DNA of 18,708 nt from the NCBI GenBank assembly GCA_937921525.1, contig CAKZUM010000620.1:1-18708 (forward strand), in the 5' to 3' direction. This document shows positions 1-7,334 of this stretch, piece after piece. Below the pieces are notes generated by a model. The model was not told the DNA's origin. It ran no database searches and saw only the letters and a list, made by a program, of their open reading frames with translations. How positions within the stretch are numbered: the stretch's first letter is position 1; each line of letters begins with the position of its first letter. The position numbers were made by a program, and so were the translations under genes. The DNA is from an uncultured Saprospiraceae bacterium (GTDB lineage Bacteria; Bacteroidota; Bacteroidia; Chitinophagales; Saprospiraceae).

Positions 1-51
1 GTAGCCTTAGCTACGGGAATCAAAAAAGCTGAAGATCCTAGGAATCAATGA
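1..51 (+). CDS. 3' end of an unidentified gene (partial)
   Basis: Frame 1 is open from the first base and encodes 16 residues, VALATGIKKAEDPRNQ, before TGA at 49-51. The composition (mixed charged, Gly and Pro) looks like an ordinary protein C-terminus, and the stop is followed by AT-rich noncoding sequence and a palindromic repeat. The start and most of the gene lie outside the window, so no function can be assigned. A 16-codon open frame can occur by chance, so this is a modest-confidence call. Confidence 0.4.
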   Translation, partial: VALATGIKKAEDPRNQ

Positions 52-80
52 CTTGCAAATAATGCATCAATTCATTTTTA

Positions 81-316
81 AACAACTTCTTTGTCTTATG
101 TTTTGTAAAGATAATTAGTTTACTAAAATAATGTGATCCTACTAAGTAACGACAAAACAATAATTTGAACATCTATGACGGAATCTTTTGCCCTCATTTT
201 CTCTTAAAAAATACTTCCGTAGCTAGGCTATGCAAGGATTTTTTAAGAAAAACTGAGGACAAAATCTTCTCGTCCAGATGTCCAACTTATTATTTCGTCG
301 TTACTAAGAAGTTGTT
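81..316. repeat. Long imperfect palindrome (intergenic, single copy here)
   Basis: This element fills most of the gene-free stretch 52-396. Bases 145-212 and 238-305 are 68-base arms that are inverted copies of each other at roughly 80% identity. They enclose a 25-base centre (213-237) that is itself partly self-complementary (tagc and gcta). Outside them, aacaacttctt (81-91) pairs with aagaagttgtt (306-316), and an unpaired insert of about 53 bases lies in the left arm. No open frame is visible. It could be a MITE-like element, a decayed inverted duplication or a structured RNA. No target-site duplication is obvious. Confidence 0.75.
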
Positions 317-332
317 CTTTACTGTCACACAG

Positions 333-395
333 TCTGACATCTGACAGTTCCATTAGCGTAAGCTAATAGGAACGATCTGACCTCCGACATCTCTA
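333..395. repeat. Intergenic hairpin downstream of the small membrane protein gene
   Basis: The core is gttccattagc (347-357), a gtaa loop, then gctaataggaac (362-373), giving 11 base pairs with a one-base bulge. Flanking sequence (gtctgacatctgacag on the left, cgatctgacctccgacatc on the right) continues the symmetry weakly. On the minus strand it begins a few bases after the stop codon at 397. It could mark the 3' end of the truA transcript, but there is no T tract, so an intrinsic terminator is not demonstrated. Confidence 0.5.
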
Positions 396-396
396 A

Positions 397-696
397 TCAC
401 CGATACCACATCAAAATAGCACCGAATAAAGTAATAAGCGTAGTCAATACCGTTGCCATTTTAATAGAATAACGAATATGGTTCACAAAAATTTTAATAT
501 TCTCTCGTTGGCTGGGGTATTGCGGGAAGATTTCTTTAGCCATTTTTTTATCGTTGAAGATATGGGCAGCACCAAATTCGACCTTATTTTGTACTAAAAT
601 TTTGTAGGCTTTGAATACCTTTACTCGAAAGTAAATATTTAAAAATAACATGGCAATAAATAAGCCAATGACTAAGGAAATCAAGAGATAGTACAT
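397..696 (-). CDS. Small two-helix membrane protein, function unknown
   Basis: This 99-residue protein has one hydrophobic helix at each end (about residues 3-23 and 79-96). A basic, mixed-charge middle segment of about 55 residues (for example NDKKMAKEIFPQYPSQREN) is probably cytosolic given the positive charge. I do not recognise a family. It starts 39 bases after the truA stop on the same strand with no terminator between, so it is probably co-transcribed with truA. The ATG at 694-696 is the only sensible start because the first helix begins immediately. Two helices joined by a charged loop would fit a small accessory or scaffold membrane protein, but that is only a topology statement. Confidence 0.8.
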   Translation of the reverse strand: MYYLLISLVIGLFIAMLFLNIYFRVKVFKAYKILVQNKVEFGAAHIFNDKKMAKEIFPQYPSQRENIKIFVNHIRYSIKMATVLTTLITLFGAILMWYR

Positions 697-735
697 GCTT
701 TTTTGTATTCTATAAAAAAATAATTAACCTGATTT

Positions 736-1479
736 TTATAAGTAAGGATACTCCACTTTTGTTAGGTATAAACCATGTGCAGGTACACTATAACTTCGTA
801 TTAATCGCTGCTGATTATCCATAGCGGCTTTCACTTCTTTTAACGAAACTTTATGACTTGCTACATTGATACACATACCGACAATCAAACGAACCATTCC
901 ACGTAAAAAACGATCCGCCGCTATATGGAAGACTAAATGGTCTGCTTCCTCCTCTATCGTCCATCTGCATTCTCGGATGTCACAACACATCGTTTTGGCC
1001 GAAGAGTGGCTTTTGCAAAAAGGAAAGAATTCATCATAGTCGATCAGTAGCTTTGCAGCTTCTTGTAACAACTGCATATCCAATTGATGGGCATAAGGAT
1101 AAAAAAAAGCTGTATCTGACTTCAATGGATTCTTATAGTATTCTATATGATATTCATAAGCTCTATTGGTCGCATCAAATCGAACATGCGCTGTATCTTT
1201 GACAGCAATGAATCGTCGAATCGCTATATCTTTTGGTAAAAACTTATTGACTCGATCTTTCAAATTTTTAACCAGTGGTTGCTCTATATCAAAGTGTACA
1301 AAAAATTGGGTGGCATGAACCCTTGCATCTGTTCGACCACAGCCCATTACTTCAATTTTTTCTCGCTGAATGGTACTCAATGCTTCATCTATAGTTGATT
1401 GTACAGAAATACCTGTTGGTTGCTTCTGCCAGCCTACGTAGTTCGTACCGTTGAATGATAATTCTGCAAAGTATCTCAT
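736..1479 (-). CDS. truA: tRNA pseudouridine(38-40) synthase TruA
   Basis: TruA isomerises uridines at positions 38, 39 and 40 of the anticodon stem-loop of many tRNAs to pseudouridine in the cytosol. The 247-residue length is normal for the family. The N-terminal FNGTNYVGWQKQP motif and the catalytic motif GCGRTDARVHA are present, with the nucleophilic Asp at residue 51. The C-terminal half carries FLRGMVRLIVG, matching the conserved FLRxMVRxIVG signature. It is the first gene of a minus-strand pair with the small membrane protein gene 39 bases downstream. A promoter matching the Bacteroidota consensus lies about 40-70 bases upstream of the start. No truncation or missing catalytic residue is visible. 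Confidence 0.97.
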   Translation of the reverse strand: MRYFAELSFNGTNYVGWQKQPTGISVQSTIDEALSTIQREKIEVMGCGRTDARVHATQFFVHFDIEQPLVKNLKDRVNKFLPKDIAIRRFIAVKDTAHVRFDATNRAYEYHIEYYKNPLKSDTAFFYPYAHQLDMQLLQEAAKLLIDYDEFFPFCKSHSSAKTMCCDIRECRWTIEEEADHLVFHIAADRFLRGMVRLIVGMCINVASHKVSLKEVKAAMDNQQRLIRSYSVPAHGLYLTKVEYPYL

Positions 1480-1516
1480 GCCTTTTGTCGTAAACTAAGA
1501 AGATATTTAATATTTG

Positions 1517-1547
1517 TAAAAATACAGGGATTCAGTAGAAGCACAAA
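1517..1547 (-). promoter_or_regulatory. Promoter candidate for truA
   Basis: Read on the minus strand, TTTG (1547-1544) is followed by exactly 19 bases and then TATTTTTA (1524-1517). This is a 4/4 match to the Bacteroidota -33 element and 7/8 to TAnnTTTG at -7. Transcription would start about 30 bases upstream of the truA ATG. Confidence 0.55.
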
Positions 1548-1746
1548 TGGAATCACTTGCTTCTTTTTAAACAACTTCACTATTGCTTGGATGTATTTTT
1601 GTTGTATATACGATACTAACAGCCAAATATAAATTTAAAGCTATTACTTTATTTAGAAAGGTTGTAAGATTGCATGTATGGCGGATTGTCAATTTGCCCT
1701 AATACCTATTTATCCAGCGGATTAACAATCTGCTTTACCCAAAAGA

Positions 1747-3999
1747 ATGAGAAAAAGGATTATCAATACGTATTATTCTTTCCCTTTTCAGTTGCTGCTG
1801 CTGCATCTGAGGAGCAATCTTATTCTTATTGGCATTTGGGTATTTTTTGCATTAGCTATATCTGGTCATATAGCTAGTTTGTTTGGGGCAAAATATTTGT
1901 TCCTTTCTCCTGAATATCTTGGTCAGGTCAATTTTTGGAGTTTTTTTATTGTTGGGTTCTGGTTTGGGGCATTTCTGATGTCTTGGAATTTGACGACTTA
2001 CCTCTTAGATGCGTATCGCTTTCCATTTTTAGCCACTCTTGAAAAGCCATTTACTAAATTTTGTATTAATAATTTTATTATCCCATTTGCCTTTTTTGTT
2101 TTCTATTTAGTTCATATTGTCTATTTCCAAGGATACTATGAGTTTAGAGGATTTAAAGAAATTATTTTCAATTGTGCTAGCTTCTTCTTAGGAGGGGGAT
2201 TATTAATACTGCTACTCTCTTTTTATTTTCAGTTTACTAATAAGGACATCCTTGCTTACGCTCCAAAAGCTAAAACCCCAGCACCAGATTTAATGAAACA
2301 ATTAACGCCTGGTCGGCCGCGTATTAATATTGAAGCTATTCGAACAGGAGCGACTACTTGGCGGGTAGATACTTATTTAAATCATACCCTTCGTCCTAGA
2401 ATCGTGCGAAGTATTGCCCATTATGATCAAAGTCTTATATACAAGGTATTTAAACAAAATCATTTGAATGTATTAGTGGTACAACTGGTTAGTTTTTTGT
2501 TCTTGATACTGATGGGCTTATTGATGGATAATCCTTATATGAGATTCCCTGCTGCTTCTAATATTTTCATTCTTGGAGGAATGATTATTTCTTTAGTAGG
2601 GGCGGTTACTTATTGGTTTGGTAAATGGCGAATGACGATTATTATTTTAATATTAGTAGGTATCAATTTTTTGACGCACTTTGATATTTTCAACCATGAG
2701 AATCGAGCCTATGGATTAAATTATAATGTTGGCTTAGCACCTTATAATCAACAACAATTACTAGATTTATCGTTTCCTGATTTTGTGGAAGAAGACAAGG
2801 TTAATACCATTAAAATATTAAATAATTGGAAAGCTAAACAGCAAAAAGCTAAGCCGAAAATAATCTTCCTTTGCGTTAGTGGCGGCGGGTTGAAAGCGGC
2901 TACTTGGACTTCTCAAGTCATACAGCAAGTGGATCAACATTTAGAGGGCGAGTTTTTAAATCATACCTCCTTAATCTCAGGTGCCTCAGGGGGGATGATG
3001 GGCGCTGCCTATCTAAGAGAATTATACTATCAGAAAGAAATTGGAAAGAATATGGATCTATATGATCCTAGCTATTTAGATGATATTTCTACTGATTTAT
3101 TAAACTCCATCACCTTTGCGATAGTCGCCAATGATTTGTTTATGCCTTGGGTTTCTTTTGAATCTGGCGGCTATACCTATTACAAAGATCGTGGGTATAT
3201 TTTTGAAAAACAATTTAATGAAAATACCCATCAAGCATTAGATAAAACGCTTTTAGATTATCGTTTGCCAGAGCAAGAGGCAATCATACCTATGATGTTT
3301 ATTACACCCTCCATTGTAAATGACGGTCGTCGATTATTGATTTCTCCACAAGGTGTTTCTTATATGAGTAAAACACCAATACAAATGGAAAAGGAAAATA
3401 CGGTGTTGACAGATGCTATAGACTTTGGAAGAATGTTTGAAGATCAAGATGCTTTAAATTTAAGATTTACCACTGCTCTACGAATGAATGCAACTTACCC
3501 TTATGTATTGCCGAATGTCCACCTTCCAAGTATACCTGAGGTAGAGGTTTTAGATGCTGGTTTTAGAGACAATCAAGGGATCATTTCTGCTACTCGATTT
3601 ATTCATGTATTCAAAGATTGGATTATCGAAAATACAAGTGGTGTTATTTTGGTTCAAATTAGTAGTAAGGATAAATTTGATGATATGGCACCCACAGAAA
3701 GTGGCGAAGGTCTTATTGGTAGTATCTTAAATCCACTAGGTATTGTAAGTAAAATATTAAAACTACAAGATTTTGAACATGATACAAACTTAGGTTTTGT
3801 TTTTGATTTAATTGGTGCCGAAAATTTTGATGTAATACGCTTTACTTATAGGCCTACTGAAAAAAATGAGGAAGCATCCATGACCTATCATTTAACTACC
3901 CGAGAAAAGAAAGATATTTTAGATGCTTTTTATCTGCCAGAGAATCAAAAAAACTTAAATCAATTGACCAACCTTTTGAATATGACTCAAGAAGAGTAA
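1747..3999 (+). CDS. Polytopic membrane protein with C-terminal patatin-like phospholipase domain
   Basis: This is a 750-residue protein. Residues 1-315 contain about seven hydrophobic helices (near 22-45, 62-85, 107-127, 142-162, 240-260, 270-291 and 295-312), with a polar stretch of about 75 residues between helices 4 and 5. From about residue 370 there is a patatin-type lipase fold: the glycine-rich oxyanion segment SGGGLKAA (378-385), the nucleophile elbow GASGG with Ser414, and the DAG motif with catalytic Asp603. Patatins hydrolyse acyl esters of phospholipids using a Ser-Asp dyad. Here the catalytic domain would be held at the inner membrane, probably facing the cytosol. No terminal sorting signal is seen. 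The start gives a basic N-terminus before helix 1. A TATTTTTG box at 1594-1601 is the only promoter hint, and it has no -33 match. The substrate is unknown. Confidence 0.85.
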   Translation: MRKRIINTYYSFPFQLLLLHLRSNLILIGIWVFFALAISGHIASLFGAKYLFLSPEYLGQVNFWSFFIVGFWFGAFLMSWNLTTYLLDAYRFPFLATLEKPFTKFCINNFIIPFAFFVFYLVHIVYFQGYYEFRGFKEIIFNCASFFLGGGLLILLLSFYFQFTNKDILAYAPKAKTPAPDLMKQLTPGRPRINIEAIRTGATTWRVDTYLNHTLRPRIVRSIAHYDQSLIYKVFKQNHLNVLVVQLVSFLFLILMGLLMDNPYMRFPAASNIFILGGMIISLVGAVTYWFGKWRMTIIILILVGINFLTHFDIFNHENRAYGLNYNVGLAPYNQQQLLDLSFPDFVEEDKVNTIKILNNWKAKQQKAKPKIIFLCVSGGGLKAATWTSQVIQQVDQHLEGEFLNHTSLISGASGGMMGAAYLRELYYQKEIGKNMDLYDPSYLDDISTDLLNSITFAIVANDLFMPWVSFESGGYTYYKDRGYIFEKQFNENTHQALDKTLLDYRLPEQEAIIPMMFITPSIVNDGRRLLISPQGVSYMSKTPIQMEKENTVLTDAIDFGRMFEDQDALNLRFTTALRMNATYPYVLPNVHLPSIPEVEVLDAGFRDNQGIISATRFIHVFKDWIIENTSGVILVQISSKDKFDDMAPTESGEGLIGSILNPLGIVSKILKLQDFEHDTNLGFVFDLIGAENFDVIRFTYRPTEKNEEASMTYHLTTREKKDILDAFYLPENQKNLNQLTNLLNMTQEE

Positions 4000-4205
4000 T
4001 CTTGAATAGACTTGTTTTCTTAAGAGATTAATAATAATTTAAATTATATTCATATATTATAAATACCTTTTTATGGGTATGCATTTAGTCTCAATTAACT
4101 CTACTTTTGTAACATCCTACCTCCTTATACAAAACTATACCTACACTCGTCAATATTCTAATTCAAACAGCTAATACATCTACTTGTCTCCCCCTCCAAT
4201 ATGTC

Positions 4206-4235
4206 TTTGGAATGACTCAAAAAGTTCTTGTTTTG
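4206..4235 (+). promoter_or_regulatory. Promoter candidate for the DUF3575-like gene
   Basis: TTTG (4206-4209), an 18-base spacer, then TTGTTTTG (4228-4235), which is 7/8 of TAnnTTTG. The predicted start lies about 15 bases upstream of the ATG at 4257. The intergenic space before it (4000-4205) is AT-rich and shows no terminator with a T tract for the upstream lipase gene. Confidence 0.4.
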
Positions 4236-4256
4236 TTATACCTATAATCTACACTA

Positions 4257-5645
4257 ATGAGAAAAATACTTTTATTAGTTGCTGTGCTATTTTCTACAGC
4301 AACAATAGCTTTGGCTACTACCTATCCTGCCAAAGCTTACTACCGCACTTATAGCGTTACCGCTAATTCGTTTGCAACTGAATTCATGACTTTTGAAAAT
4401 TATCATGCCGTCTTGCAGGTCAACAACTTAACGAGAGTTAAGAATAATGGAGACTTTGAAGTGGTCATCGAATATATGAAAGGATTGCAAGCAGCTATAC
4501 CTCAAACATCCTCTGTTGCTGGTCGTCCATATTATTCAATACCTGTTACTGCCCCTAGTTATAATGTCAAAATTTATAATAAGAAAAAGGAAGTAGTACT
4601 AGACAAGAATTATGGTGGTACTCAATCTATCATTGATTTTGGAAAAGGTACGCACAGTACAGAATCTGCTTTAAAAAATGCTTGGAATCAACAAGGCACT
4701 ACATTCTTACAACAAGCAGAATTCCAAAATTTAGACTTTAAGAACTTGCAACAAGAATTTTCTGCTTTAGCAGTAAAATTAGAAGATGCTGCCCCTTTTA
4801 TGGAGGATCAACAAAAAGAGACGAATATTAGCTCTGATGCAGAAGATATTTTCGCCACGCCACAGGAAGTGATAGAAGAAAATAACCCTCCTGTTCAAAG
4901 GACTTTTGGAGATTCTCCAATAGAAACAACGCTTGAAAATACCAACTCCGTAGAAACAACGCCTACTCCTGTTGCCGATGAAAGACCTAAGCCTACAAAA
5001 GTTACGAACGCTTACAAAAATATTGTAAAACTAAACTTACCTAATTTAGCATTTAGAAATATAAGTTTGAATTATGAACGTATTCTTAGCGATCGTAATT
5101 CTGCGAGCTTATCAGCAGGTTTTTTCATTCCCGGTGCCGCTCCTTTATTTATAGCAGACGCTTTAGCAGATACTCCTGGCACAGGTGATTTTTCTGGATT
5201 CAGTATAGTCGGCGATTACAGAATCTATAGCAAGAAAAAAGGCGCACCAAGGGGATTTTATTATGCACCATTTGCAAAATATGCAAACTATAAATATCTA
5301 TTTGACACTACTATAGAAGACAATTTGACGAATGCTAATTCCGCTTTAACGACATACGGTGTGGGCATTCAACTTGGAACCCAATGGGTGATCAAAGATC
5401 GTTTTGTAATTGATTGGGGTATCTTAGGTGTCTCGGTGCAACAATATAATGTTACCAGCACATTCACCTCTATGGAGGATATTAATTTTGAACAAATTCG
5501 AGAAAGCCTTGAAGCAGATATTGAAGATAATAATTTGATCGGTACGCCTATTGAATTTACTTCTGGTGATAACTTTTTGAGCGCTGAATTACCTTTTTTA
5601 TTTGGTGGCTTGCGCTCTTATTTATCAGTTGGTATGCAGTTTTAA
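4257..5645 (+). CDS. Secreted protein with C-terminal DUF3575-like outer-membrane barrel
   Basis: This 462-residue protein has a clear Sec signal peptide (residues 1-20, basic MRK then a hydrophobic core, cleavage after ALA). Residues 21-180 form an unrecognised, probably periplasmic domain. Residues 185-250 are an acidic, Pro/Thr-rich linker. Residues 255-462 alternate hydrophobic and polar residues as in a small beta barrel. They contain NIVKLNLPNLAFRNISLNYER and GFYYAPFAKY segments resembling the DUF3575 family of Bacteroidota, and the chain ends in Phe, as outer-membrane barrels usually do. A periplasmic domain tethered to the outer membrane is the likely arrangement, and the role is unknown. 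The DUF3575 assignment is from remembered motif similarity and needs a profile search. The gene is monocistronic: a hairpin repeat begins almost at its stop codon. Confidence 0.8.
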   Translation: MRKILLLVAVLFSTATIALATTYPAKAYYRTYSVTANSFATEFMTFENYHAVLQVNNLTRVKNNGDFEVVIEYMKGLQAAIPQTSSVAGRPYYSIPVTAPSYNVKIYNKKKEVVLDKNYGGTQSIIDFGKGTHSTESALKNAWNQQGTTFLQQAEFQNLDFKNLQQEFSALAVKLEDAAPFMEDQQKETNISSDAEDIFATPQEVIEENNPPVQRTFGDSPIETTLENTNSVETTPTPVADERPKPTKVTNAYKNIVKLNLPNLAFRNISLNYERILSDRNSASLSAGFFIPGAAPLFIADALADTPGTGDFSGFSIVGDYRIYSKKKGAPRGFYYAPFAKYANYKYLFDTTIEDNLTNANSALTTYGVGIQLGTQWVIKDRFVIDWGILGVSVQQYNVTSTFTSMEDINFEQIRESLEADIEDNNLIGTPIEFTSGDNFLSAELPFLFGGLRSYLSVGMQF

Positions 5646-5647
5646 AA

Positions 5648-5740
5648 AATTAGAACAGAGTGGAGAGAACAGAGAATAGAGACAGATTTCGTTTATAAGA
5701 TTTTCATAAACGAAATCTGTCTCCATTCTCATTCTTGAAT
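5648..5740. repeat. Palindromic repeat family B, copy 1 (short form)
   Basis: A 24-base-pair stem with one mismatch joins 5673-5696 to 5706-5729 around a 9-base loop (aagattttc). The stem contains gagacagatttcgttta, the core shared with the copies near 8500 and 17000. The left flank attagaacagag is shared with the copy near 8470. This copy lacks the roughly 20-base extra loop sequence (acgaaattc..at) and recognisable terminal inverted repeats. It lies just after the stop of the DUF3575-like gene and could act as a transcript end as well as being a repeat. Confidence 0.85.
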
Positions 5741-5878
5741 CAGATGATGAATCATTCCTTTGTAGTTTTTAAAAAAAGAGTCGTAGGTTTGGAAATGCTC
5801 TGTTTCTTCAAATGCTACTTCTTGTATGCCCGCTTCGTTTAATAATAAAAGAACAGGGTGACAAGAACCGCTTATCGC
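5729..5878 (-). pseudogene. Possible 3' remnant of a lost gene
   Basis: A minus-strand frame is open for 49 codons between an in-frame TAG (5881-5879) and TGA (5731-5729). It encodes a protein-like stretch that includes SGSCHPVLLLLNEAG and YDSFFKNYKGMIHHLIQE. No start codon precedes it in frame and the upstream sequence is broken by stops, so if real it is only a C-terminal fragment. Its stop falls in the right arm of the hairpin repeat. The amino-acid pattern looks like real coding sequence, but a chance open frame of this length in AT-rich DNA cannot be excluded. Confidence 0.35.
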
Positions 5879-6137
5879 CTATATTCGACCGTTCAAACAT
5901 TCATAGATACCCCTATCGGATATAGTAATAACATTACAAAATATTGGCATCTATTTTGAATAATAATATACTGACACTTCTTGCCTTCAAAGCATACCGT
6001 AAAACGGCGCACCTGCCTAGTTACTAAAACACAACACACAAACACTAGACGTTTAAAACAATACTCTATATCGCAACTATGCTGATAGTGGACACACTAT
6101 TCAGTTCCTTATATTAACATACTGAGAAAACACTTTG
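5879..6137 (+). other. Gene-free stretch with local hairpins, possible noncoding RNA
   Basis: No convincing coding frame is present. Two local hairpins are visible. ctatattcga (5879-5888) pairs fully with tcggatatag (5916-5925), allowing one G-U pair. ctgatagtg (6082-6090) pairs with cactattcag (6095-6104) with one bulge. The stretch runs straight into an intrinsic terminator whose T tract is on the plus strand (6138-6167), which suggests a plus-strand transcript ends there. That could be a small RNA or a long 3' UTR of the DUF3575-like gene. I could not match it to 6S, SRP, tmRNA or RNase P RNA. Confidence 0.3.
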
Positions 6138-6167
6138 ATCCCGAAGGTCCCCCTTCGGGATTTTTTT
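6138..6167 (+). terminator. Intrinsic terminator, plus-strand orientation
   Basis: Perfect 10-base-pair GC-rich stem, atcccgaagg (6138-6147) with ccttcgggat (6152-6161), loop tccc, followed directly by a run of Ts (6161-6167). The T tract is on the plus strand. In the minus direction, immediately after the alkaline phosphatase stop codon, there is only a weak T-rich stretch several bases beyond the stem. It may still end both convergent transcripts. Confidence 0.8.
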
Positions 6168-7299
6168 ATTCTTTTTCAAATTTAAAAGCACTCCGCATTT
6201 TATCATAGATTTCTGTATTTTCATAAATACCACTAAACGCTTCCGAACCAGGTCCGTATGCAAATACAGGAACCATTGTAGCTGTATGATAAGTACTAGT
6301 AAAAGCACCTGCAATACTGTCCATTCTAGATGTAGGATTAATAGCAAATCCTCCTGTTTCATGATCTGCTGTTACAATTACTAAGGTTTCTTTGTCTGCT
6401 TTTGCAAAGTCTAATACGGCACCGATTGTCTGGTTAAAGTCCTTCATTTCTGTGACGATATAATTCGTCTCATTGGCGTGCCCGCCCCAATCAATCTGAG
6501 AACCTTCTATCATTAAAAAGAAACCATCCGTACTTTTTGCATCTAAAAAAGCGGTGGCTTTTTTACTTGCTTCTGTCAAATAATCTCTTCCTGCATCTAC
6601 TGGAATAGGGGAATCATTTGCTGTGAAGTAGGCAAATTTTTCAGCAGCCATTACATCCATATCCTCTAGTTCACTGCTAGCCATATCTCCTACGGTATAC
6701 CCCTTTGCTTCTAAAGCTGGAATTAAACTTGTTTCATCTTCTCTTTGTTCATCGAAATATTTTTTACCCCCTCCTAAAAAGAAATCTATATCTGTTTTTA
6801 AGAAATCTGTAGCGATTTCATCATACATTTTTCGTAACGGCTGATGAGCTATAAAGGATGCTGGTGTGGCATGTACAATGGTAGAGGTAGCGACCAAACC
6901 CGTTTTTTTACCTTTAGCTTCTGCTTGCTCTAAAATGCTGACCACGCTAACTGTATCAGAATTTACACCTATGGCTCCATTATACGTTTTCACCCCACAA
7001 GCCATTGCTGTTGCACTAGCTGCGGAGTCTGTTATGAGGTTATCATAGGCATACGTTTTTTGTAATCCAACTACTGGAAATTCTTCTAGATACAGTGTAT
7101 TATTGTTAGCGTACATACCTGCGGTAATCTGAGTTAAGCCCATTCCATCGCCTATCATCAAAATGATATTTTTTGGGGCTTTTGAAACAGATCTTTCCTG
7201 TGCTGGTCTTAGTGCTAAGGTGGGTGTTGTTATTTTTTGGTTGGTTTCACACGCTCCTATTATCAAAAGGATAGTGAATAATAATGTTGTTTTGTACAT
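6166..7299 (-). CDS. Lipoprotein alkaline phosphatase (PhoA superfamily)
   Basis: It hydrolyses phosphate monoesters outside the inner membrane. The 377-residue protein begins with a lipoprotein signal peptide ending in the lipobox IGAC (Cys17), so it should be lipid-anchored in the envelope. Active-site elements of the metal-dependent family are present in order: Asp51 in MIGDGMG, nucleophile Ser92 in TDSAASATA, His143 and Thr145 in VHATPAS, Glu265, Asp270 and His274 in EGSQIDWGGHAN, Asp312-His313 in TADHETGG, and His338 in YHTATMVP. Compared with E. coli PhoA, Asp153 is replaced by His and Lys328 by Trp271, the combination I recall from the Vibrio enzyme. The start is fixed by the signal peptide. 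It lies 35 bases downstream of dprA and is probably co-transcribed. No phosphate-responsive operator was recognised. Confidence 0.93.
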   Translation of the reverse strand: MYKTTLLFTILLIIGACETNQKITTPTLALRPAQERSVSKAPKNIILMIGDGMGLTQITAGMYANNNTLYLEEFPVVGLQKTYAYDNLITDSAASATAMACGVKTYNGAIGVNSDTVSVVSILEQAEAKGKKTGLVATSTIVHATPASFIAHQPLRKMYDEIATDFLKTDIDFFLGGGKKYFDEQREDETSLIPALEAKGYTVGDMASSELEDMDVMAAEKFAYFTANDSPIPVDAGRDYLTEASKKATAFLDAKSTDGFFLMIEGSQIDWGGHANETNYIVTEMKDFNQTIGAVLDFAKADKETLVIVTADHETGGFAINPTSRMDSIAGAFTSTYHTATMVPVFAYGPGSEAFSGIYENTEIYDKMRSAFKFEKE

Positions 7300-7334
7300 T
7301 TTTTTGTTTGTTTTTTTCTTAAACTAGCAATTAT

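Noticed and set aside
1674..1877. 67-codon plus-strand open frame
   Set aside because: It overlaps the lipase gene start in another frame, is Cys/Ser/Tyr rich and has no domain-like pattern.
5890..5900. gttcaaac resembling a tRNA T-loop
   Set aside because: No acceptor stem, anticodon stem or CCA-proximal pairing can be built around it.
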